This document shows, piece by piece, positions 39,462-50,867 of a stretch of DNA of 64,000 nt. This DNA comes from Pantoea sp. Ep11b (GTDB lineage: Bacteria; Pseudomonadota; Gammaproteobacteria; Enterobacterales; Enterobacteriaceae). Both the position numbers and the translations under genes were made by a program. Positions within the stretch are counted from its first letter, which is position 1, and each line of letters opens with the position of its first letter. The notes beneath the pieces were generated by a model. That model was not told where the DNA came from. It saw only the letters and a program-made list of their open reading frames with translations, and ran no database searches. The DNA is taken from positions 1,116,001-1,180,000 of the forward strand of contig NZ_CP160631.1 of the NCBI RefSeq assembly GCF_040783975.1, written 5' to 3'.

Positions 39462-40619
39462 ATGGCAACCTATCACCTTGATGCCCGGCTGGCGCAGGAT
39501 ATTGTGGCACGCACCATGAAGATTATTGACAGCAACGTCAATGTGATGGATGCGCGCGGCCGCATCATCGGCAGCGGTGACCGGGAGCGCATTGGAGAGT
39601 TGCACGAAGGCGCGCTGCTGGTGCTCTCTCAGGCGCGGGTGGTCGATATCGATGAGGCGGTGGCTAAACATCTTCATGGCGTGCGGCCCGGCATTAACCT
39701 GCCGCTGCGGATTGATGGCGACATCGTCGGCGTGATTGGCCTGACGGGGGAACCGGTCGCCTTACGTCACTATGGCGAGCTGGTCTGTATGACGGCGGAG
39801 ATGATGCTGGAACAGGCGCGACTGCTGCATATGCTGGCGCAGGATAGCCGTTTGCGTGAGGAGCTGGTACTGAACCTGATCCGCAGCGATACCCTGTCGC
39901 CGCAGCTGACCGAATGGGCGCAGCGGCTTGGGATCGATCTCAATCAGCCGCGCGTGGTGGCGGTACTGGAGATCGACAGCGGTCAGCTCGGCGTTGACAG
40001 TGCGATGTCGGAGTTACAGCAGTTGCAGACCCTGCTGACGACCCCTGAACGCGATAACCTGATCGCCATCGTGTCGCTGACGGAGATGGTGGTGCTGAAG
40101 CCCGCCCTGAATGCGCACGGACGCTACGACCAGGAGGATCACCGCCGTCGCGTCGAGCAGCTGTTGCAGCGGATGAAAGAGAGTGGCCACCTGCGGATGC
40201 GCATCGCGCTGGGCAACTTTTTCAGCGGGCCGGGCAGCATAGCCCGCTCTTACCGGACGGCGCGCACGACGATGATGGTCGGTAAGCAGCGGATGCCCGA
40301 CGTGCGCAGCTATTTTTATCAGGATCTGGTGCTGCCGGTTCTGCTCGACAGCCTGCGTGGTGGCTGGCAGGCCAATGAACTCGCCCGGCCTCTGGCGAAA
40401 CTCAGGAGCATGGATAACAACGGTCTGCTGCGCCGGACGCTGATCGCCTGGTTCACCCACAACGTTCAGCCGGGTGCCACGGCGCGCGCGCTGTTTATTC
40501 ATCGCAATACGCTGGAATACCGGCTGAACCGGATTTCAGAGCTGACCGGGCTCAATCTGGGCCAGTTTGACGATCGGCTGCTGCTCTATGTGGCGTTGCA
40601 GCTGGATGAGCAGGGATGA
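39462..40619 (+). CDS. cdaR: Sugar diacid-responsive activator CdaR
   Basis: Activator of glucarate, galactarate and glycerate utilisation genes. 385 residues: N-terminal sugar-diacid recognition domain (LARLAQDIVARTMKII-like start, RVVDIDEAVAKHLHGVRPGINLPLRIDGDIVGVIGLTG spans about 59-96) and a C-terminal PucR-type helix-turn-helix (TARALFIHRNTLEYRLNRI). AGGAGTAACG precedes the ATG. The target gar/gud operons are not in this window. Twin palindromes lie upstream. Confidence 0.94.
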   Translation: MATYHLDARLAQDIVARTMKIIDSNVNVMDARGRIIGSGDRERIGELHEGALLVLSQARVVDIDEAVAKHLHGVRPGINLPLRIDGDIVGVIGLTGEPVALRHYGELVCMTAEMMLEQARLLHMLAQDSRLREELVLNLIRSDTLSPQLTEWAQRLGIDLNQPRVVAVLEIDSGQLGVDSAMSELQQLQTLLTTPERDNLIAIVSLTEMVVLKPALNAHGRYDQEDHRRRVEQLLQRMKESGHLRMRIALGNFFSGPGSIARSYRTARTTMMVGKQRMPDVRSYFYQDLVLPVLLDSLRGGWQANELARPLAKLRSMDNNGLLRRTLIAWFTHNVQPGATARALFIHRNTLEYRLNRISELTGLNLGQFDDRLLLYVALQLDEQG

Positions 40620-40636
40620 GGCGAGGAGAGGGGAGA

Positions 40637-40660
40637 TAAAAAAGGCCAGCAACGCTGGCC
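40637..40660 (-). terminator. Terminator of yaeH
   Basis: On the minus strand GGCCAGC-GTT-GCTGGCC is followed by TTTTTT. It may also stop cdaR transcripts from the other side. Confidence 0.9.
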
Positions 40661-40679
40661 CCATCTGTCGGCGGGAAAA

Positions 40680-41072
40680 TTAACGACCGTTACGGGTTAA
40701 TTTTTCCAGATCCGATTCGATTTCAGTAATCTTGTGCGAGACCACGCTCTCCAGATGACGCAGATCATCCAGGATCTTACGTTTCAGATCCACTTCAACC
40801 TGGTCGCGCTGGCAAATCTGGTCCAGCTCATCGATCACATAACGCAGATTCGGGCTGATTTCCTGCACTTCTTTGTAGCCCTGAGTTGCGTGATCGGCCA
40901 CGACCGTTTTGCGCTGGCGCGGATATTTGAATTTCACGCTCTTCGCGAAAAACTCGCCTTTATCTTTGCGGAAGTAAATTTTCAGAATGTCGTTGTTGGC
41001 TTCCTGACGCAGGCTGTAGCGGTCGATATCGTCCGGATTACTGATTCCTAAGCTTTTCAGATTGTCATACAT
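40680..41072 (-). CDS. yaeH: YaeH family protein (DUF3461)
   Basis: 130-residue cytoplasmic protein of unknown function, conserved across enterics. Highly charged, with a predicted helical, coiled-coil-like C-terminal half ([20 protein letters not shown]). The N-terminus [20 protein letters not shown] is nearly invariant in the family. It has its own terminator. Confidence 0.93.
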   Translation of the reverse strand: MYDNLKSLGISNPDDIDRYSLRQEANNDILKIYFRKDKGEFFAKSVKFKYPRQRKTVVADHATQGYKEVQEISPNLRYVIDELDQICQRDQVEVDLKRKILDDLRHLESVVSHKITEIESDLEKLTRNGR

Positions 41073-41255
41073 AGCGTTGTTTCCATCAAAAGTGAGAAGC
41101 GCGCAGGTTTGTTCATGACGTCAGACAACTGTAGACATAAAGCAGCGGGATGAACATTGCGCGACAGGATTTAACTGGCGCGGATTATGACCTGGATGAA
41201 AACTAAACGCACCCGATCCTTCGCGGCGCGAAGCAGGCTGATTGAGAATGGCTGT

Positions 41256-41290
41256 AAAGAAAAGATGACGGGCTGGTTTCCAGCCCGTCA
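41256..41290 (-). terminator. Terminator of dapD
   Basis: TGACGGGCTGG-AAA-CCAGCCCGTCA on the minus strand (41290-41266), an 11-bp perfect stem, followed by TCTTTTCTTT. Confidence 0.9.
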
Positions 41291-41296
41291 CTGAAA

Positions 41297-42121
41297 TCAG
41301 TCGATGGTGCGCAGCAGTTCGTTGATGCCGGTTTTGCTGAGGGTTTTTGCATCCACCTTTTTCACGATCACGGCACAGTAGAGGCTGTAGCTGCCATCTT
41401 TGGACGGCAGATTACCGGAAACCACCACCGAACCGGCAGGAACGCGACCATAATGCACTTCGCCGGTTTCACGGTCATAGATTTTAGTGCTCTGACCGAT
41501 ATAGACACCCATTGAGATCACTGAGCCTTCTTCAACAATCACGCCTTCAACGATTTCAGAGCGTGCGCCGATGAAGCAGTTGTCTTCGATGATAGTCGGG
41601 TTAGCCTGCAGCGGCTCCAGCACGCCGCCAATACCAACGCCGCCAGAGAGGTGAACGTTTTTACCGATCTGTGCACAGGAGCCCACTGTCGCCCAGGTGT
41701 CTACCATAGTGCCTTCATCCACGAAAGCGCCGATGTTGACGTAAGAAGGCATCAGCACCGTGTTGCGGGCGATGAATGCACCCTGACGCACCGCCGCAGG
41801 CGGCACCACGCGGAAACCGGCCTCTTTGAAGCGCGCCTCATCCCAGCCCGCAAATTTCATCGGCACTTTGTCGTAAAAACGGGTTTCAGCGCCTTCCATC
41901 ACCTGGTTGTCATTGATGCGGAAAGAGAGCAGCACGGCTTTCTTCAGCCACTGATGCGTTACCCACTCGCCGTCGATCTTCTCTGAAACACGCAGTGCGC
42001 CGCTGTCCAGCAGCGCGATCACCCGGTTGATGGCATCACGGGTTTCGCTGTCGACGCTGGTCGGGGTAATGTCAGCGCGACGTTCGAAGGCGGATTCAAT
42101 AACGCTCTGTAACTGTTGCAT
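41297..42121 (-). CDS. dapD: Tetrahydrodipicolinate N-succinyltransferase
   Basis: Succinylates tetrahydrodipicolinate in the lysine/diaminopimelate pathway. 274 residues, same as E. coli. A left-handed beta-helix of hexapeptide repeats spans about residues 105-240 ([32 protein letters not shown]). The ATG at 42121 (AGGA upstream) gives MQQLQSVIE; an in-frame ATG at 42142 is less likely. Confidence 0.97.
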   Translation of the reverse strand: MQQLQSVIESAFERRADITPTSVDSETRDAINRVIALLDSGALRVSEKIDGEWVTHQWLKKAVLLSFRINDNQVMEGAETRFYDKVPMKFAGWDEARFKEAGFRVVPPAAVRQGAFIARNTVLMPSYVNIGAFVDEGTMVDTWATVGSCAQIGKNVHLSGGVGIGGVLEPLQANPTIIEDNCFIGARSEIVEGVIVEEGSVISMGVYIGQSTKIYDRETGEVHYGRVPAGSVVVSGNLPSKDGSYSLYCAVIVKKVDAKTLSKTGINELLRTID

Positions 42122-42147
42122 ATTTTTTTCCTGATCTGTCATGTGCG

Positions 42148-42169
42148 GTGCCGGGCACTATCCCGGCAC
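42148..42169. other. Stem-loop between glnD and dapD
   Basis: GTGCCGGG-CACTAT-CCCGGCAC, an 8-bp perfect stem just upstream of dapD. No U tract, so not a classical terminator; possibly a processing or attenuation structure. Confidence 0.5.
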
Positions 42170-42204
42170 AAGTAAAGAAATGAATGTTTACCAGTCGGGT
42201 CGGG

Positions 42205-44859
42205 TCACACTTTATCGTTTGGATTAAGGGCCTCTGTCAACCGTTGTTGCAACGCTGTGCGCATTTCTTCGTTCAGCGCCTGCCGTTCACTGTTGGCCAG
42301 AATAAACAGATCCTCGACCCGCTCGCCAATGGTGCTGATGCGGGCGCCGTGCAGTGAAACCCCCAGATCGGCGAAGACTTCCCCGACCCGCGCCAGCAGA
42401 CCGGGCTGATCCAGCGCCACCAGCTCCAGATAGCTGCGACGGTCGGTGTGCGTCGGCAGGAAGTTGACCTCGGTATCCACGCTGAAATGTTTAAGCCGGG
42501 CCGACGGGCGACGGGTGCGCGGCGGCACCCACTCGGACTGAGTGATCGCCTGCTCCAGCGCCTGAATGATCATCGGGTGACGATCCGGCGAAAGCGGGCT
42601 GCCATCCGGCTCCAGCACGATAAAGGTATCCATCGCCATGCCATCGCGGCTGGTGAAGATTTGTGCGTCGTGCACGCTGAGATTGCGGCGATCCAGCTCA
42701 CCGGCCACGGCAGCAAACAGATGTGGCCGATCGGGACTCCAGATGAAAATTTCGGTGCCGCCGCGCGTGGCGTGCGGGCTGACCAGCACCAGCGGTTTTT
42801 TCAGGTCGTGAGCCAGCAGGTGGCGGGCGTGCCAGGCGATCTGATTTGGCGTATGGCGCAGAAAATAGTCGGCGCGGCAGCGATTCCAGATCTGGTGCAG
42901 CCGCTCTTCATCGATGTTATCCATCCGCAGCAGCGCCAGCGCCTGCAGGCGATGATGGCGTACCCGCTCGCGCAGATCCGGGCTGTTCTCCATGCCGCGT
43001 CGCAGCTGCTTCTCGGTGGCGAAAAAGAGCTCGCGCAGCAGGCTCTGCTTCCAGCTGTTCCAGAGGCTTTCGTTGGTGGCGCAGATGTCGGCCACGGTCA
43101 GACAGACCAGATAGCGCAGCCGGTTCTCATTCTGCATCACCTCGGCAAACTGCTGGATCACCGTCGGGTCCTGAATATCGCGCCGCTGCGCCGTCACCGA
43201 CATCAGCAGATGATGGCGGACCAGCCAGGCCACCAGCTGCGTCTCCCGTGAGTTCAGACCATGCATCTCCGCGAAGTCGAGCGCATCCTGCGCGCCGAGA
43301 ACCGAGTGATCGCCGTTGCGACCTTTGGCTATGTCGTGCAGCAGGGCGGCCATCAGCAGCAGCTCCTGCTGCGGCAGACGCGGCCATAACTCCACGCAGA
43401 GCGGATGCTGTGGCCGCGTCGCTTCGCTGGCAAAGCTCTCCAGCTTCTGCAGAACCCGGATGGTATGCTCATCGACGGTGTAGGCGTGAAACAGGTCAAA
43501 CTGCATCTGTCCGACGATTTGGCCCCACAGCGGCGTGTACGCCCACAACACGCTGTGGCGATGCATCGGCACCAGCGCCCGGCTGACCGCGCCGGGATGG
43601 CGCAGGATCGACATAAAGGTTCGCCGCGCCTCGGGGATCTGGCACAGCGGCTGACTGAGATGCCGACGCGCATGGCGCAGCTGGCGCAGGGTCGTGGAGT
43701 AGATGCCTTTGATATTGTCGTTGCGCACCATGACGTAGAACATGCGCAGAATGGCCTGCGGCTCGCGTCTGAACAGCGTTTCGTCGCGCAGGTCGATCAG
43801 GTCGCCACGCAGCTGGAAATCGTCATCGACAGGGCGGGGTTTTTCGCTGGTGGAGAGTGCCAGAATCGCCTCATCAAACAGCTGCAACAGCATCTGATTC
43901 AGTTCGTTGATGCGCCGGGTGACCCGATAAAAATCCTTCATCATCTGCTCAACCGGCGCATTGCCTTCGCCCTGATAGTTCAGGCGCTGTGCCACGCTGA
44001 GCTGGCGATCAAACAGCAGGCGGTTGTCGTAGCGCGGCAGCGAGAGATGCAGAGCAAAGCGGATGCGCCAGAGAAATTCCTGACATTCGTTGAGTTCGCT
44101 GCGCTCCGCGTCAGTGAGAAAGCCAAAGCCGACCATCTCATCCAGCGTGGTGGCCCCGAAGTGGCGTCGGGCGACCCACTGCAGCGTATGGATATCCCGC
44201 AGGCCGCCGGGGCTGCTCTTGATGTCCGGCTCCAGGTTGTAGCTGGTGCCGTGATAACGCTTATGGCGCTCCTGCTGCTCCTCAATCTTGGCCGCAAAAA
44301 AGGTGGAGGAGGGCCAGAAGCCGTCGCTGAAGATATTCTTCTGTAACGCCAGAAACAGCGCCACGTCGCCGGTGAGCATCCTGGATTCAATCAGGTTGGT
44401 GGCCACGGTGAGATCCGAGAGCCCCTCCAGCAGGCACTCCTCCAGCGTACGGACGCTGTGGCCCACTTCCAGCCGGAGATCCCACATCAGCGTCAGCAGT
44501 TCGCTGGTGCGCTGCGCGGCCTGTTCGTCCAGCGGCTGACGGCTAAGGATCAGGACATCAATATCTGAGAGCGGATGCAGTTCGGCCCGACCATAGCCGC
44601 CCACGGCAACCAGCGCAATCGCCGGCATCTCCGCAAAACCAAAAAAGCGCCACAGGCGACACAGGAGCCGATCGATAAACAGCGTGCGCGCATCAATCAG
44701 CGACTCCACCGCTTCGCCCGCATCAAACGCGGCAGCCAGATGCTGCTGAAACTGTTCCAGCCGCAGCTTCAGGCTGTCGCGGGTCAGCTGGTCGTCACTC
44801 CATCCGGCCGGGGAATCGGCCAGACCGCTCTTCACATCTTCCGACAGACTCACGCTCAT
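42205..44859 (-). CDS. glnD: PII uridylyltransferase/uridylyl-removing enzyme
   Basis: Nitrogen sensor that uridylylates PII proteins when glutamine is low and reverses it when high. 884 residues: nucleotidyltransferase with [22 protein letters not shown] domain with [15 protein letters not shown], and two C-terminal ACT domains (ending [11 protein letters not shown]). The ATG at 44859 is preferred over the upstream TTG because AGAAGAG precedes it. The map terminator ends about 23 bp upstream. Confidence 0.95.
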   Translation of the reverse strand: MSVSLSEDVKSGLADSPAGWSDDQLTRDSLKLRLEQFQQHLAAAFDAGEAVESLIDARTLFIDRLLCRLWRFFGFAEMPAIALVAVGGYGRAELHPLSDIDVLILSRQPLDEQAAQRTSELLTLMWDLRLEVGHSVRTLEECLLEGLSDLTVATNLIESRMLTGDVALFLALQKNIFSDGFWPSSTFFAAKIEEQQERHKRYHGTSYNLEPDIKSSPGGLRDIHTLQWVARRHFGATTLDEMVGFGFLTDAERSELNECQEFLWRIRFALHLSLPRYDNRLLFDRQLSVAQRLNYQGEGNAPVEQMMKDFYRVTRRINELNQMLLQLFDEAILALSTSEKPRPVDDDFQLRGDLIDLRDETLFRREPQAILRMFYVMVRNDNIKGIYSTTLRQLRHARRHLSQPLCQIPEARRTFMSILRHPGAVSRALVPMHRHSVLWAYTPLWGQIVGQMQFDLFHAYTVDEHTIRVLQKLESFASEATRPQHPLCVELWPRLPQQELLLMAALLHDIAKGRNGDHSVLGAQDALDFAEMHGLNSRETQLVAWLVRHHLLMSVTAQRRDIQDPTVIQQFAEVMQNENRLRYLVCLTVADICATNESLWNSWKQSLLRELFFATEKQLRRGMENSPDLRERVRHHRLQALALLRMDNIDEERLHQIWNRCRADYFLRHTPNQIAWHARHLLAHDLKKPLVLVSPHATRGGTEIFIWSPDRPHLFAAVAGELDRRNLSVHDAQIFTSRDGMAMDTFIVLEPDGSPLSPDRHPMIIQALEQAITQSEWVPPRTRRPSARLKHFSVDTEVNFLPTHTDRRSYLELVALDQPGLLARVGEVFADLGVSLHGARISTIGERVEDLFILANSERQALNEEMRTALQQRLTEALNPNDKV

Positions 44860-44881
44860 GCAGCTCTTCTCTTTTTTAGCC

Positions 44882-44908
44882 AAAAAAAAGCCGGCTCAGC
44901 GCCGGCTT
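44882..44908 (-). terminator. Terminator of map
   Basis: On the minus strand AAGCCGGC-GCTGA-GCCGGCTT followed by eight T in total, a textbook terminator 17 bp after the map stop and just before the glnD ribosome site. Confidence 0.93.
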
Positions 44909-44925
44909 GATCTGTAATCGGGGAA

Positions 44926-45720
44926 TTACCCTTCGGCGACGAGCACAGCAGGCAGCGTGTCATCTTTACGCAGGGTTAAAATCTCACAGCCGTTTTCCGT
45001 CACCACAATAGTATGCTCATACTGCGCGGACAAGCTGCGATCTTTGGTTTTTACCGTCCAGCCATCTTTCATGGTGCGGATGCGGTAATCGCCGGCGTTG
45101 ACCATCGGCTCAACCGTAAAGGTCATGCCCGCCTGCAGCACCACGCCGCCGTCATCGGCATCGTAGTGCAGTACCTGAGGCTCTTCGTGGAATCCTTTGC
45201 CAATGCCATGCCCGCAATATTCCCGCACCACGGAGAAGTCGTTCGCTTCCACATATTTCTGAATCGCGCGGCCCAGCTCGCGCAGACGGATGCCGGGCTT
45301 AATCAGACGCAGGGAAAGATAGAGGCTCTCCTGGGTGATGCGGCACAGGCGCTCGCCCTGGATCGTCGGTTTGCCGACGATAAACATCTTAGAGGTATCG
45401 CCGTGATACTCATCTTTGATGACGGTGACATCGATATTGACGATATCGCCATCTTTTAACGGGCGATCGTCGCTGGGGATGCCGTGGCAGACCACTTCAT
45501 TCACCGAAATGCAGACCGACTTTGGAAAGCCGTGATAGCCCAGACAGGCAGAAACCGCCTGCTGCTTTTGCGTGATGTGCTCGTGGCAGATGCGATCCAG
45601 CTCACCGGTCGTCACACCCGGCTGAACATAGGGTTCGATCATCTCCAGCACTTCAGCGGCCAGGCGGCCCGCAACGCGCATTTTTTCGATTTCTTCAGGG
45701 GTTTTGATTGAAATTGCCAT
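44926..45720 (-). CDS. map: Methionine aminopeptidase type I
   Basis: Removes the N-terminal methionine from new proteins. 264 residues; metal ligands D97, D108, H171, E204 and E235 fall at exactly the E. coli positions (NIDVTV, HGDTSKMF, GHGIGKGFHEEP, TVEPMV, YEHTIVV). The ATG at 45720 gives MAISIKTPEEIEKM. Divergent from rpsB. Confidence 0.97.
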   Translation of the reverse strand: MAISIKTPEEIEKMRVAGRLAAEVLEMIEPYVQPGVTTGELDRICHEHITQKQQAVSACLGYHGFPKSVCISVNEVVCHGIPSDDRPLKDGDIVNIDVTVIKDEYHGDTSKMFIVGKPTIQGERLCRITQESLYLSLRLIKPGIRLRELGRAIQKYVEANDFSVVREYCGHGIGKGFHEEPQVLHYDADDGGVVLQAGMTFTVEPMVNAGDYRIRTMKDGWTVKTKDRSLSAQYEHTIVVTENGCEILTLRKDDTLPAVLVAEG

Positions 45721-45838
45721 TAAATTAATCCGCATTTGTCGAAAATTTCGACAATAATGAACTCTGTGCTGTCATGTTAGCAGCCCGTAAATGGGCTGCC
45801 AAATAGAGAACGCACTGGCCCCGGGCCGTGATCATTTA
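45721..45838. other. map-rpsB divergent region with inverted repeat
   Basis: Upstream part of a 316-bp non-coding interval. It contains GCAGCCC (45780-45786) / GGGCTGC (45793-45799), a 7-bp perfect inverted repeat. The rest likely carries the map promoter, though no convincing hexamer pair was identified. The interval continues with the rpsB promoter and leader. Confidence 0.5.
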
Positions 45839-45868
45839 TTGGCGTCCCCTGGCTGGTTGTGGTATAAA
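45839..45868 (+). promoter_or_regulatory. rpsB promoter
   Basis: TTGGCG (45839-45844), 18-bp spacer and TATAAA (45863-45868). A GC-rich GCGCGCC follows the -10, as in stringently controlled ribosomal promoters. Confidence 0.65.
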
Positions 45869-45874
45869 GCGCGC

Positions 45875-46762
<888 letters not shown>

Positions 46763-46809
46763 TAAGGTTTGCTCTGCATAAGAGCCCTTAGCATTCAGAT
46801 GTGATCTGT

Positions 46810-46840
46810 AAGGGGCCTGTACTGGCCCCTTTATTTTATC
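46810..46840 (+). terminator. rpsB-tsf attenuator-like terminator
   Basis: AAGGGGCC-TGTACT-GGCCCCTT followed by TATTTTAT. It sits 48 bp after rpsB and 102 bp before tsf, so partial termination between the two genes is likely. Confidence 0.75.
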
Positions 46841-46942
46841 TAAGTCTGTCACGCTCCCAACCGGACGGCGGGACAGAAAAATTTTCCGCAAATAAGTGTC
46901 TGCTGGTGCAAACGTACACAGGCACGAACCGAGGATTCTGGA

Positions 46943-47794
46943 ATGGCTGACATTACCGCTGCATTGGTAAAAGAACTGCGTGAGCGTACTGGCGCTGGCA
47001 TGATGGACTGCAAAAAAGCGCTGACTGAAGCGAACGGCGACATTGAGCTGGCGATTGAGAACATGCGTAAGTCTGGCGCAATCAAAGCAGCGAAAAAAGC
47101 AGGCAACGTTGCTGCTGATGGCGTAATCAAAACCAAGATCGTTGGCGACTACGGCGTGATTCTGGAAGTTAACTGCCAGACTGACTTCGTGGCAAAAGAT
47201 GGCGGTTTCCAGGCATTCGCAGACAAAGTTCTGGAAGCAGCTGCTGCCGGTCGCGTTACCGACGTTGAAGTTCTGAAAGCGCAGTTCGAAGAAGAGCGCG
47301 TTGCACTGGTTGCTAAAATCGGTGAGAACATCAACATCCGTCGCGTTGCAATTCTGGAAGGCGCAGAGCTGGGCAGCTACCTGCACGGCGCACGTATCGG
47401 CGTTCTGGTTTCCGCTACCGGCGCGAACGAAGATCTGATCAAACAGATCGCGATGCACGTTGCTGCAAGCAAGCCTGAGTTCGTTAAGCCAGAAGACGTT
47501 TCTGCTGACGTGGTTGAGAAAGAGTACCAGGTTCAGCTGGACATCGCGATGCAGTCTGGCAAGCCAAAAGAGATCGCAGAGAAGATGGTTGAAGGCCGCA
47601 TGAAGAAATTCACCGGCGAAGTCTCTCTGACCGGTCAGGCTTTCGTTATCGACCCAAGCAAAACCGTTGGCCAGGCTCTGAAAGAGCAGGGCGCTGACGT
47701 CATCAACTTCATCCGCTTCGAAGTGGGTGAAGGCATCGAGAAAGTTGAGTCTGACTTTGCTGCAGAAGTTGCAGCCATGTCCAAACAGTCTTAA
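46943..47794 (+). CDS. tsf: Translation elongation factor Ts
   Basis: Nucleotide exchange factor for EF-Tu. 283 residues: UBA-like start with [16 protein letters not shown], the NCQTDFVAK core motif near residue 80, dimerisation and C-terminal parts ([18 protein letters not shown]). Optimal codon use. Terminator at 47802-47830. Confidence 0.98.
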   Translation: MADITAALVKELRERTGAGMMDCKKALTEANGDIELAIENMRKSGAIKAAKKAGNVAADGVIKTKIVGDYGVILEVNCQTDFVAKDGGFQAFADKVLEAAAAGRVTDVEVLKAQFEEERVALVAKIGENINIRRVAILEGAELGSYLHGARIGVLVSATGANEDLIKQIAMHVAASKPEFVKPEDVSADVVEKEYQVQLDIAMQSGKPKEIAEKMVEGRMKKFTGEVSLTGQAFVIDPSKTVGQALKEQGADVINFIRFEVGEGIEKVESDFAAEVAAMSKQS

Positions 47795-47801
47795 TGCTCT
47801 G

Positions 47802-47830
47802 AAAGAACCGCCATCTGGCGGTTCTTTTTT
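47802..47830 (+). terminator. Rho-independent terminator of tsf
   Basis: AAAGAACCGCC-ATCT-GGCGGTTCTTT with further T residues. Confidence 0.94.
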
Positions 47831-47951
47831 GTCTGTGCACCGCAACAGGCACGTTTTCAGTTTCATCCCAATAGCAATTTCATCGCGGTAAGCGGATGAT
47901 CGATCAGAATTTACTTCTCTTTTACACCCAATCTTCCAGGAAGAACTGACC

Positions 47952-48677
47952 ATGGCGACCAACGCAAAACCTGTTTATCAACGTATCCTGCTTAAACTCA
48001 GCGGTGAAGCCCTGCAAGGCGCTGAAGGTTTTGGTATCGACGCGAGTGTGCTTGACCGTATGGCACAAGAGGTAAAAGAGCTGGTTGAACTGGGCATCCA
48101 GGTTGGCGTGGTGATTGGCGGTGGTAACCTGTTCCGTGGCGCAGGCCTGGCACAGGCGGGGATGAACCGTGTGGTGGGCGACCACATGGGTATGCTGGCA
48201 ACCGTCATGAACGGTCTGGCGATGCGTGATGCGCTGCACCGCGCCTATGTGAACGCACGGCTGATGTCAGCGATTCCACTGAATGGCGTCTGTGACAACT
48301 ACAGCTGGGCAGAGGCGATCAGCCTGCTGCGCAATAACCGCGTGGTGATCTTCTCCGCCGGTACCGGCAACCCGTTCTTCACCACAGACTCTGCGGCGTG
48401 TCTGCGCGGCATTGAGATTGAGGCGGACGTGGTGCTGAAGGCGACCAAGGTCGATGGCGTCTACTCTGCTGACCCGGTGAAAAACCCGGACGCTACCCTC
48501 TATGAGCAGCTGACCTATGCCGAAGTGCTGGATCAGGAGCTGAAAGTGATGGATCTCGCGGCCTTTACCCTGGCGCGTGACCACAAATTACCTATCCGTG
48601 TTTTCAACATGAATAAGCCTGGCGCGCTGCGTCGCGTAGTGATGGGTGAAAAAGAAGGCACCCTGATTACGCATTAA
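47952..48677 (+). CDS. pyrH: Uridylate kinase
   Basis: Bacterial UMP kinase of the amino-acid kinase fold. 241 residues: [46 protein letters not shown] (about 75-94) and [22 protein letters not shown]. Own promoter region between the tsf terminator and 47951. Confidence 0.97.
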   Translation: MATNAKPVYQRILLKLSGEALQGAEGFGIDASVLDRMAQEVKELVELGIQVGVVIGGGNLFRGAGLAQAGMNRVVGDHMGMLATVMNGLAMRDALHRAYVNARLMSAIPLNGVCDNYSWAEAISLLRNNRVVIFSAGTGNPFFTTDSAACLRGIEIEADVVLKATKVDGVYSADPVKNPDATLYEQLTYAEVLDQELKVMDLAAFTLARDHKLPIRVFNMNKPGALRRVVMGEKEGTLITH

Positions 48678-48713
48678 TACCCGAGGCGAGATAAAATAAG
48701 GTATATTCTGTCA

Positions 48714-48735
48714 GCGCGATGATAATGCATCGCGC
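48714..48735. other. Stem-loop between pyrH and frr
   Basis: GCGCGATG-ATAATG-CATCGCGC, an 8-bp perfect stem in the 143-bp gap, with no U tract. Possibly a leader structure of frr. Confidence 0.5.
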
Positions 48736-48820
48736 ACCAGTCAGGATTATCGATGATTATCGATCCCGCTTCCGGTTACGCCGGAACTGGCCAGGTCAAA
48801 CCGAATCCAAGGGTTTCAAC

Positions 48821-49378
48821 GTGATTAACGACATCAAAAAAGATGCTGATACGCGCATGGAAAAATGCGTGGAAGCATTCAAAACCACCATCGGCAAAGT
48901 GCGCACCGGTCGTGCTTCACCTTCGCTGCTCGACGGCATCGTCGTCGAATATTACGGCACGCCGACGCCACTGCGTCAGCTGGCTTCCGTTACCGTGGAA
49001 GATTCACGCACGCTGAAAATCAACGTGTTTGATCGTTCACTGAGTGCGGCAGTCGAAAAAGCGATCATGAAGTCTGATCTCGGCCTGAACCCAAGTTCAG
49101 CCGGCACCGACATTCGTGTTCCGCTGCCTGCGCTGACAGAAGAGCGTCGTAAAGATCTGATCAAAATCGTGCGCGGCGAAGCCGAGCAGGGCCGTGTGTC
49201 GGTACGTAACGTCCGTCGCGATGCCAACGATAAGATCAAAGCGCTGCTGAAAGACAAAGAGATCAGCGAAGACGACGAACGTCGTGCGCAGGATGAAGTA
49301 CAAAAAATGACTGATGCGTACATCAAGAAAGTCGATGCCGCACTGTCAGAAAAAGAGACGGAGCTGATGGATTTCTGA
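48821..49378 (+). CDS. frr: Ribosome recycling factor
   Basis: Splits post-termination ribosomes together with EF-G. 185 residues. GTG at 48821 is chosen because the protein then begins [20 protein letters not shown] like E. coli Frr and AAGGG lies upstream; the frame is open further upstream without homology. Conserved [25 protein letters not shown] and the three-helix bundle tail. Confidence 0.96.
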   Translation: MINDIKKDADTRMEKCVEAFKTTIGKVRTGRASPSLLDGIVVEYYGTPTPLRQLASVTVEDSRTLKINVFDRSLSAAVEKAIMKSDLGLNPSSAGTDIRVPLPALTEERRKDLIKIVRGEAEQGRVSVRNVRRDANDKIKALLKDKEISEDDERRAQDEVQKMTDAYIKKVDAALSEKETELMDF

Positions 49379-49395
49379 TCCCATCACTGCCCGAC

Positions 49396-49447
49396 AAAAC
49401 GCCGTACAGAGAGGTATTCGTATGAATGCGACATCTGGCGGCGTTTT
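49396..49447. repeat. Inverted repeat between frr and dxr
   Basis: AAAACGCCG (49396-49404) and CGGCGTTTT (49439-49447), 9-bp perfect arms around 34 bp, fill most of the 111-bp gap. The second arm ends in TTTT, which could act as a weak terminator for frr. Confidence 0.5.
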
Positions 49448-49489
49448 ACATTGTGCCTGCGGGCACGCTGACTTCACACGGATAGCCTC

Positions 49490-50686
49490 ATGAAGCGATT
49501 AACTCTGCTGGGATCTACCGGCTCGATCGGCACCAGTACGCTGGCGGTGGTTCGCGCCAATCCGGCGCTTTATCAGATCACGGCGCTGGTCGCCGGTCAC
49601 AACGTCTCGCTGATGGCCGAACAGTGTGCGACCTTCAGACCCCGCTACGCCTGTATGGCAGACGACGCCTCTGCGGCGGCATTGCGTGAGCGACTGAGAG
49701 CAATCAGCGTCGAAACTGAAGTGCTCTCCGGCGTTCAGGCAGCCTGCGAACTGGCCGCGCTGGACGAGGTGGATCAGGTGATGGCGGCGATTGTGGGCGC
49801 CTCGGGTCTGCTGCCGACACTCGCCGCCATTCGCGCGGGCAAAACGGTCCTGCTGGCCAACAAAGAATCGCTTGTCACCTGCGGCCGTTTGTTTATGGAG
49901 GCGGTGCGTCATCATCACGCACAGTTACTACCGGTCGACAGCGAGCATAACGCCATTTTTCAGAGTTTACCCGCTACCATCCAGCATCAGTTAGGTTACG
50001 CTGACCTGCAGGATAATGGCATTGAGTCGATTATCCTTACGGGATCGGGTGGTCCTTTTCGTGACACAGCGTTAGCGGATCTCAGCACCATGTCGCCGGA
50101 TCAGGCCTGTGCACATCCGAACTGGTCGATGGGAAGAAAAATCTCTGTCGATTCGGCCACCATGATGAATAAAGGTCTTGAGTACATTGAAGCCCGTTGG
50201 TTGTTTAATGCCAGCGCAGCGCAGATGGAAGTGATCCTTCACCCTCAGTCGGTGATCCACTCCATGGTGCGATACTGCGATGGCAGCGTGCTGGCTCAGT
50301 TAGGTTCTCCCGATATGCGTACGCCGATTGCTCACAGCATGGCCTGGCCTTCGCGTATTCATGCAGGCGTGACACCGCTGGATTTTACCCGCATGTCGGC
50401 GCTGACCTTTGCAGAACCTGACTTCAGCCGCTACCCCTGTCTGAAACTGGCGATTGATGCCTGTGACGCAGGGCAGGCGGCGACCACCACGCTTAATGCC
50501 GCCAACGAGGTTGCCGTCGCGGCTTTCCTGAATCACCAAATCCGCTTCACCGACATTGCCGCCCTGAACAGCGCGGTGATGGCGGCACAGGTGTGTCCGG
50601 AACCGGATTCGGTGGACGCTGTCCTTGAAATCGATCGCATCGCACGCGCGCTGGCGACAGAAATGTTGCCGCGCTTCACGTCGTGA
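49490..50686 (+). CDS. dxr: 1-deoxy-D-xylulose 5-phosphate reductoisomerase
   Basis: NADPH-dependent step of the methylerythritol phosphate isoprenoid pathway; fosmidomycin target. 398 residues: [14 protein letters not shown] nucleotide motif, [23 protein letters not shown] (metal-site Asp and Glu), [29 protein letters not shown] spanning about 206-225. Followed by uppS, which uses the pathway's products. Confidence 0.97.
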   Translation: MKRLTLLGSTGSIGTSTLAVVRANPALYQITALVAGHNVSLMAEQCATFRPRYACMADDASAAALRERLRAISVETEVLSGVQAACELAALDEVDQVMAAIVGASGLLPTLAAIRAGKTVLLANKESLVTCGRLFMEAVRHHHAQLLPVDSEHNAIFQSLPATIQHQLGYADLQDNGIESIILTGSGGPFRDTALADLSTMSPDQACAHPNWSMGRKISVDSATMMNKGLEYIEARWLFNASAAQMEVILHPQSVIHSMVRYCDGSVLAQLGSPDMRTPIAHSMAWPSRIHAGVTPLDFTRMSALTFAEPDFSRYPCLKLAIDACDAGQAATTTLNAANEVAVAAFLNHQIRFTDIAALNSAVMAAQVCPEPDSVDAVLEIDRIARALATEMLPRFTS

Positions 50687-50707
50687 GGGCGATCGTTATG
50701 AGGCCAT

Positions 50708-50736
50708 TTGTTCGCTTCAGGTGAAAATGGTATAGT
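50708..50736 (+). promoter_or_regulatory. Promoter candidate of the uppS-lpx operon
   Basis: TTGTTC (50708-50713), 17-bp spacer, TATAGT (50731-50736). A small hairpin (CACCG-GATT-CGGTG, 50762-50775) follows in the leader before uppS at 50868. Confidence 0.6.
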
Positions 50737-50867
50737 CGCTGGCTCGCGTTTCACGGTCTGTCACCGGATTCGGTGTGACCCGGCACTCAGAGGGTGTCGG
50801 GATTTGAATCGGGCGCAATGTATTCAGAAACCACAGCATTTCTGATGAAAGGAATTGGTTAAGCGTT

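Noticed and set aside
42448..44346. Several plus-strand frames of 240-310 codons opposite glnD
   Set aside because: Shadows of the GlnD frame; none has a plausible start site or motif.
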